From a virus, in IMG/VR virus record IMGVR_UViG_3300048912_000044, positions 1 through 43,120 of that record: 43,120 bases of DNA, one strand, 5' to 3'. The notes under the pieces are model-generated. The model was not told the origin of the DNA and did no database searches. It saw nothing but the letters and a program-made list of their open reading frames with translations. Shown one piece after another: positions 40,164 to 43,120 of the stretch; the stretch's first letter is position 1; every line of letters starts with the position of its first letter. Position numbers and translations under genes: made by a program.

Positions 40164-41150
40164 TCAGATGGTCAGGTCTTCCAGCTTGGCGATGACTTCG
40201 TACTGCGGTTCTGCGTCAAGGTCAGTGGATGCCAAGGCTTCAATCACGCCGTCATCCAGCAGTTGCAGGCACAGATGACTGGCGCGCTCTTCGTCGATCT
40301 TGAAACGCGACACCAACCAGGCCAGTTCGAAGTTCGTGGCATGCAGCACCACGGTCTGCTGAACTTCGCTGTAGGTCAGTTCGCCGTACAGTTGAGAATT
40401 GACCAGTGCATCTGGAGCATCAGTGAGTGGCTTTCCGGCGCGCACGATCTCGTACTGGCCGTTCTGATCAGTGCCCACGAACTTGACCAGACCTTCGCCC
40501 TCGTACAGCTTCAGCAGCGCTTCGGCCTTGTCATAGCCAATGTGCAAAATATTCTGAAGGCCTTTGATGCTAGCGTTCTGTTGGATGGTAACGAAGTCTC
40601 GGCCGTCGGCGATAAGCTTCGGAGTCAGCTCAATCTTCTTTTCTGTGCCGGCCTTGGCCTTGGGCGCCGACTTCTTGCCGGCCGGCTTACCGTCGCCTTC
40701 AAGATCGAGTGGCTTCTGGTCCTTTTCGCCGACGTGGGCACTCATGCCCTCGTTGTAGTTGTTGGAGTAGAGGACGATCAGGATGTCCGACTTATCGTGA
40801 GTCTTGTCTGTCAGGACGTGGCGGTTTGGCTCGTCGCCTTCGATCACCATGGTGGCGGTGAGCTTGCCGTCGATCTTCAGGGACTTCATCTTGGCCTGGA
40901 CGCACTCCACACCCTGGCTGTTGATGACGCGGGCAGCGGTGGCGGTGATCTTCTTCAGTTCGGCGCCGATCTCAGCGATCACCGCGTCCTGCTCCTTCTC
41001 GCCCAGCTTGTTGAATGCCACCTCACGCTTGCGCATCAGGCCCAGGACCACTTCGGTGATATCGTGGTTCATCAGTTCGGCGGCCACTTCCATCGGGGAA
41101 AGCCCGTCTTTCTTGGCTGCTGCAACTACTGCTCGTTGTGCGCTGTTCAT
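40164..41150 (-). CDS. DNA-binding protein with tandem FtsK-gamma-like winged helices
   Basis: This 328-residue protein has an N-terminal phage domain (about 20-150: EKEQDAVIAEIGAELKKIT, IDGKLTATMVIEG, SDILIVLYS), seen in phage proteins near recombination genes, then a Lys/Ala linker (150-172). Two FtsK-gamma-like winged helices follow: 178-224 (DFVTIQQNASIKGLQNILHI, YDKAEALLKLYEGEGLV) and 260-305 (FELAWLVSRFKIDEERASHL, LQLLDDGVIE). There is no motor domain, so it is a DNA binder, not a translocase. ATG 41150 follows GAAGGAAG. It lies right after the structured RNA element, and expression may depend on read-through there. Confidence 0.85.
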   Translation of the reverse strand: MNSAQRAVVAAAKKDGLSPMEVAAELMNHDITEVVLGLMRKREVAFNKLGEKEQDAVIAEIGAELKKITATAARVINSQGVECVQAKMKSLKIDGKLTATMVIEGDEPNRHVLTDKTHDKSDILIVLYSNNYNEGMSAHVGEKDQKPLDLEGDGKPAGKKSAPKAKAGTEKKIELTPKLIADGRDFVTIQQNASIKGLQNILHIGYDKAEALLKLYEGEGLVKFVGTDQNGQYEIVRAGKPLTDAPDALVNSQLYGELTYSEVQQTVVLHATNFELAWLVSRFKIDEERASHLCLQLLDDGVIEALASTDLDAEPQYEVIAKLEDLTI

Positions 41151-41180
41151 GGTTCTTCCTTCTCGGTTGGTTTAATTCAA

Positions 41181-41307
41181 TGCAAAAAAAAGCCCGTTCT
41201 AGTCAATGCCTTGGTCAGACTCCCATCTGTGGTCGACCAGTGCCGGGGAGGCTTGATCACAGATGGAAACAAGGCATTGCTACAACGGGCTTGTCCCCGG
41301 CACATGG
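41181..41307 (-). ncRNA. Structured RNA element: three stacked helices, crossing helix and U8 tract
   Basis: This noncoding stretch on the minus strand can form helix P1 (AAGCCCGTT 41292-41284 with AACGGGCTT 41198-41190, 9 bp) and helix P2 (41279-41270 with 41213-41204, 10 bp, extended by three pairs around a bulge). Helix P3 pairs 41266-41253 with 41236-41223 (nine perfect pairs, then more with wobbles). The P3 loop holds TCCCCGGCAC (41249-41240), complementary over 10 bases to GTGCCGGGGA (41303-41294) just 5' of P1, and over 13 with one bulge. That helix crosses P1-P3, so it is a pseudoknot or an alternative fold. P1 is followed by T8 (41190-41183), as in a terminator. It could be a regulated terminator (5' leader) or a stand-alone RNA. 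Confidence 0.72.
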
Positions 41308-41346
41308 TCTTCTTGCTTCGACTGTCTGACGGTCTTGGCGGGAGTG

Positions 41347-41375
41347 ATAATGCTACGACTCTGCCGCACTTGCAA
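41347..41375 (-). promoter_or_regulatory. Candidate promoter for the structured RNA
   Basis: On the minus strand TTGCAA (41375-41370) and CATTAT (41352-41347) are 17 bp apart, each matching four of six consensus bases. Start would be near 41340, giving an RNA of about 155 bases to the T8 tract. It lies in the end of the preceding gene. Confidence 0.4.
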
Positions 41376-41550
41376 TAGCTTCTCGGATACGGAATTTACG
41401 CAGACGGTTGCGCCCGTTTGTTCGTGCGCAGCATTTGCAGAACCTGTTCCCTCTGGAATCTACCCCAGTATTTTCAGGCGTGTACTCATGGCCCGCGTAG
41501 CAATGCGACTTGATGAATCGCCTGGTCTTGATGCAGTAGTAATCACTCAT
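41353..41550 (-). CDS. Small zinc-finger protein, HNH-like (65 aa)
   Basis: ATG 41550 follows GGGAG. The 65-residue product has SHCYAGHEYTPENT and then RFCKCCARTNGRNR: a Cys-x3-His then Cys-x2-Cys type zinc site in the pattern of phage HNH-like proteins (C..GH..T..N, C..C). The typical catalytic helix is missing or short, so nuclease activity is doubtful. It ends directly before the structured RNA region, and overlaps the upstream gene by eight bases. Confidence 0.8.
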   Translation of the reverse strand: MSDYYCIKTRRFIKSHCYAGHEYTPENTGVDSRGNRFCKCCARTNGRNRLRKFRIREAIASAAES

Positions 41551-41887
41551 CACCAACTCCCTTCGGCGGCAAGTCCGTGTAGCTGGCCAGGGTGCAGGCA
41601 TACTTCGACTGGATGGCGAAAACCTCGATCTTGTCGACCTTGCGGCTCAGCAGATCGCGCATGGCCTGAGGGTTGGCGTAGCCAAGGCGCTTGCCCGAGA
41701 ACTCGACCCGCTCCCGGTAAGATACGGCCTCTATGTACGACAGCAGCTCCTTCATGTCTCGGACCTTGATCGAGACTTCATCGAAGCCCCGACCCTCTGC
41801 CCGCTGAACTTCCGGGAGAAGCCAGCGCGCGGTTTCCTCGGCAGAGGCCTTGCGGGTTTCGAAGTGTTTTGCGTGGTTGGCGCTCAT
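41543..41887 (-). CDS. Hypothetical protein (114 aa)
   Basis: This 114-residue protein is soluble and mixed alpha/beta: KASAEETARWLLPEVQ, a VRDMKELLSYIEAVSYRERVEF centre, and an end with KVDKIEVFAIQSKYACTLASYTDL (in parts). No family is recognised. ATG 41887 overlaps the upstream stop by ATGA and GTGAGG lies before it. It belongs to the accessory string past the circular join. Confidence 0.8.
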   Translation of the reverse strand: MSANHAKHFETRKASAEETARWLLPEVQRAEGRGFDEVSIKVRDMKELLSYIEAVSYRERVEFSGKRLGYANPQAMRDLLSRKVDKIEVFAIQSKYACTLASYTDLPPKGVGDE

Positions 41888-42021
41888 GGAAAAACCTCAC
41901 AATTTGGCCAGATGCCCCGCGCTTCCCGCAGAGCCCCGGCGTGGTCGAGTGCGCCGTCGAGCAGCACCATTTGAAAAGGTCGGTATCCGTCGACGCGGAT
42001 TGTCCAGGTGCGCTTGGTCAT
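41884..42021 (-). CDS. Small conserved phage protein (45 aa)
   Basis: ATG 42021 overlaps the preceding stop (ATGA); the longer frame to 42114 lies within that gene. The product starts MTKRTWTIRVDGYRPFQM and ends ALREARGIWPNCEV, a short pattern seen in many phage proteins of unknown role (strand, strand, helix). Its own stop overlaps the next ATG. Confidence 0.78.
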   Translation of the reverse strand: MTKRTWTIRVDGYRPFQMVLLDGALDHAGALREARGIWPNCEVFP

Positions 42022-42299
42022 GGCTTCACCTTCAGTCCGAGTGACTCGATGCGCTTTTTGCACCATCCGATTGCTTCGCGCATTGCCGAGCGCTCGGCAT
42101 GCGTGTTTTCCCATTCCTTATCGACAATCTTAGGCAACTCCACCTCAATGGCTGCGCGGGAGGCTTGCCAGGCTTCCAGAGCCAGCAACGTTCGTGGGCA
42201 TTCGTAGAATTGTCCGACGCCAGGAATGTTTCGATACTCAAGGTCCATGGACATTTTCCGCGCCCACGCTTCGAACTGAATGTCCATTGGCTTATTCAT
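42018..42299 (-). CDS. Accessory hypothetical protein, paralogue of the next upstream gene
   Basis: This 93-residue protein contains FEAWARKMSMDLEY, ALEAWQASRAAIEVELP and a helical C-terminus. The FEAW and WQASR-x2-I-x-(V/I)-x-LP phrases also occur in the gene at 42292-42555, so the pair look like a tandem duplication of an ead-like module. ATG 42299 follows GGGAG. Function unknown. Confidence 0.82.
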   Translation of the reverse strand: MNKPMDIQFEAWARKMSMDLEYRNIPGVGQFYECPRTLLALEAWQASRAAIEVELPKIVDKEWENTHAERSAMREAIGWCKKRIESLGLKVKP

Positions 42300-42555
42300 T
42301 AGAGACTCCCAAGCCTTTTTCCTTTACAGCTTCGATTGCCATATCTCGGATTTCATACGAGGTGGTCCCTCCACAGCAGTCGTACTCGGTAGGAAGGTCA
42401 ATAACTATTGATTTCCTTGAGGCCTGCCATGCAAGCCAGCAGAAATTCAGCGTATGCCCGCAGTAATCCCCATTCGTGAACCTAGACAGGCTTTCTTCCG
42501 CCCACCCTTCTAGAGCCCACGCCTCAAATTCTTCTCGCATTTTCTCAGTGCTCAT
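42292..42555 (-). CDS. Accessory hypothetical protein, tandem paralogue
   Basis: This 87-residue protein has REEFEAWALEGWAEESL, then FCWLAWQASRKSIVIDLP, then YDCCGGTTSYEIRDMAIEAV. It shares its framework with the 42018 gene. It has a vicinal Cys pair and two more cysteines (GDYCGH, LNFCW), so metal or redox chemistry is possible. GGGAG precedes ATG 42555. It overlaps neighbours by four and eight bases. Confidence 0.82.
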   Translation of the reverse strand: MSTEKMREEFEAWALEGWAEESLSRFTNGDYCGHTLNFCWLAWQASRKSIVIDLPTEYDCCGGTTSYEIRDMAIEAVKEKGLGVSNE

Positions 42556-42911
42556 GTTCGTACTCCCAATCCCTCAACGTGGACCTTGCCGATGTATTCG
42601 CGCTGGCGTTGGATAAGCGCCTGGGCCTCACGCAGCTGATCGCCGGCCTCAAGGTTGGCCTGGCCATTCACATGCGCGGCGTGTTCCAGGGCGTGGATGC
42701 GCAGCTGCAGGTCAGTGTTGGCCTGGCGGCAGTTCATAAGTTGCGCTTTCATGAATGCCAGGTCTTGCCTCAGCGACTCAAGATGTTCCTTAAGCGCCGA
42801 CTCAAAGTCGGACATCTTCGCCCGGGGGCTGAAGCCCTTCTTGATCGTCTTCTTCACACCCTCCAGGTGCTGGTACATCGCGTGTCTGGTTTCTTCGGTT
42901 TTTGTGTTCAC
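42552..42911 (-). CDS. Coiled-coil hypothetical protein (119 aa)
   Basis: GTG 42911 is preceded by GGAGAATAACC, so the start is set here and not at the ATG 43019, which lies in the upstream gene. The 119-residue product is mainly coiled coil: MSDFESALKEHLESLRQDLAFMKAQ then CRQANTDLQLRIHALEHAAH and LREAQALIQRQREYIGKVHVEG (in parts). Such proteins are common among ead-like accessory genes. The stop overlaps the next start by ATGA. Confidence 0.82.
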   Translation of the reverse strand: MNTKTEETRHAMYQHLEGVKKTIKKGFSPRAKMSDFESALKEHLESLRQDLAFMKAQLMNCRQANTDLQLRIHALEHAAHVNGQANLEAGDQLREAQALIQRQREYIGKVHVEGLGVRT

Positions 42912-42924
42912 GGTTATTCTCCAT

Positions 42925-43120
42925 TTATTCGGTGCAGGAATAGTTCTGAGGGCAGGAACTGCGGCCCTTGCATTGGTTCGGCCTGTAGCAAAACGACGGG
43001 GTGACTCCCCAGGATTCATGTGTATGCGTTACCAGTCGAGGCTGCGCGGGATATGGCAGGCTGCTGCATTCGATGATTTCCGCCTTCAGTGCTTCAGCGC
43101 CAAGCTTTTTGGCTTCCTCC
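42925..43120 (-). CDS. Hypothetical early protein, C-terminal part (5' end lies at 618 after circularisation)
   Basis: This is the 3' part of the 228-residue gene that starts at 618. Bases 42994-43120 duplicate 127-1; the unique part is 42993-42925, coding 22 residues and a TAA stop. This tail has four cysteines spaced over about 17 residues, a possible metal-binding or disulphide patch. The stop lies 13 bases before the GTG of the next gene, so the two are probably co-transcribed. No function can be assigned. An annotation treating the contig as linear would split or miss this gene. Confidence 0.85.
   Translation of the reverse strand, partial: EEAKKLGAEALKAEIIECSSLPYPAQPRLVTHTHESWGVTPSFCYRPNQCKGRSSCPQNYSCTE
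42994..43120. repeat. Terminal overlap, copy 2 (identical to 1-127)
   Basis: This is the second copy of the 127-base end overlap. It lies inside the coding region of the gene that begins at 618 on the minus strand and ends at 42925, so it carries no separate gene. It should be counted once in any genome length or gene tally. Confidence 0.97.

Noticed and set aside
41181-41307. Known ribozyme or simple terminator as explanation for the structured element
   Set aside because: The hammerhead core and the HDV order of strands are absent. A simple terminator would not need the second, third and crossing helices. A mobile-element end pair was considered too, but there is no transposase and no target duplication.
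40146-41378. A 410-codon open frame on the plus strand covering the winged-helix gene and the structured element
   Set aside because: It is antisense to a well-supported gene with a good ribosome site and recognisable domains. Its product is Leu/Val/Gly-rich without a family, and it would place a plus gene inside a minus operon.
1-43120. CRISPR array, integrase, attachment site or insertion sequence
   Set aside because: No regularly spaced palindromic repeats, recombinase motifs, transposase or terminal inverted repeats with target duplication were found on reading both strands.

Overview
The window is the complete genome of a tailed, podovirus-type bacteriophage. Its first 127 bases (1-127) are repeated exactly as its last 127 (42994-43120), so the molecule closes into a circle of 42,993 bp. 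A gene on the minus strand (start 618, stop 42925) runs through the join. The head genes match, in kind and order, the Bordetella BPP-1 / Salmonella epsilon15 type: TerS, TerL, portal of the head-tail connector family, Bbp19-like protein, scaffold, E15-type capsid, Bbp16-like cement. The tail and ejection genes are T7-like: tubular A-like adaptor, large nozzle, gp13/gp14-like proteins, transglycosylase, giant ejection protein, spike. Base composition, Shine-Dalgarno use and the small accessory families (HTPGPW, DUF2591, DUF1364, ead/Ea22-like) suggest a gammaproteobacterial host, probably Pseudomonas. The host is an inference.

Two long transcription units diverge from a control region at about 3482-3625 and converge on a symmetrical terminator at 35235-35257. 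The leftward (minus) unit starts with a small XRE repressor (3481). It continues through two small genes, a DUF1376 replication initiator and a DnaB helicase, crosses the circular join, and carries a string of small accessory genes (42911 to 41353). A noncoding stretch (41151-41352) then holds a large structured RNA-like element ending in a T8 tract. After it come a tandem winged-helix protein, a terminator, an Arc-like repressor and a recombination block (Erf annealing protein, YqaJ exonuclease, NinB, DUF1364 nuclease-like protein) with accessory genes.

The rightward (plus) unit opens with small accessory genes (3626-7487), a RuvC-like resolvase, two tRNA genes (Trp, Gly), a secreted protein and small membrane proteins. 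Packaging, head, adaptor/nozzle, ejection proteins and spike follow (9684-32376). Then comes the lysis cassette (holin, GH108 endolysin, overlapping i-spanin/o-spanin) and three further genes, the last a fibre-like protein with a signal peptide.

Replication probably uses the initiator to load DnaB with host polymerase, since no phage polymerase or primase is visible. Seven 11-bp repeats lie in two clusters inside the initiator gene beside an AT-rich tract and look like origin iterons. No integrase, excisionase or CI-sized repressor was found, so the phage is either strictly lytic or a derivative that lost lysogeny genes. The most unusual feature is the structured element at about 41181-41307: three stacked inverted-repeat helices, a further 10-13 bp helix crossing them as a possible pseudoknot, and a U8 tract on the minus strand.
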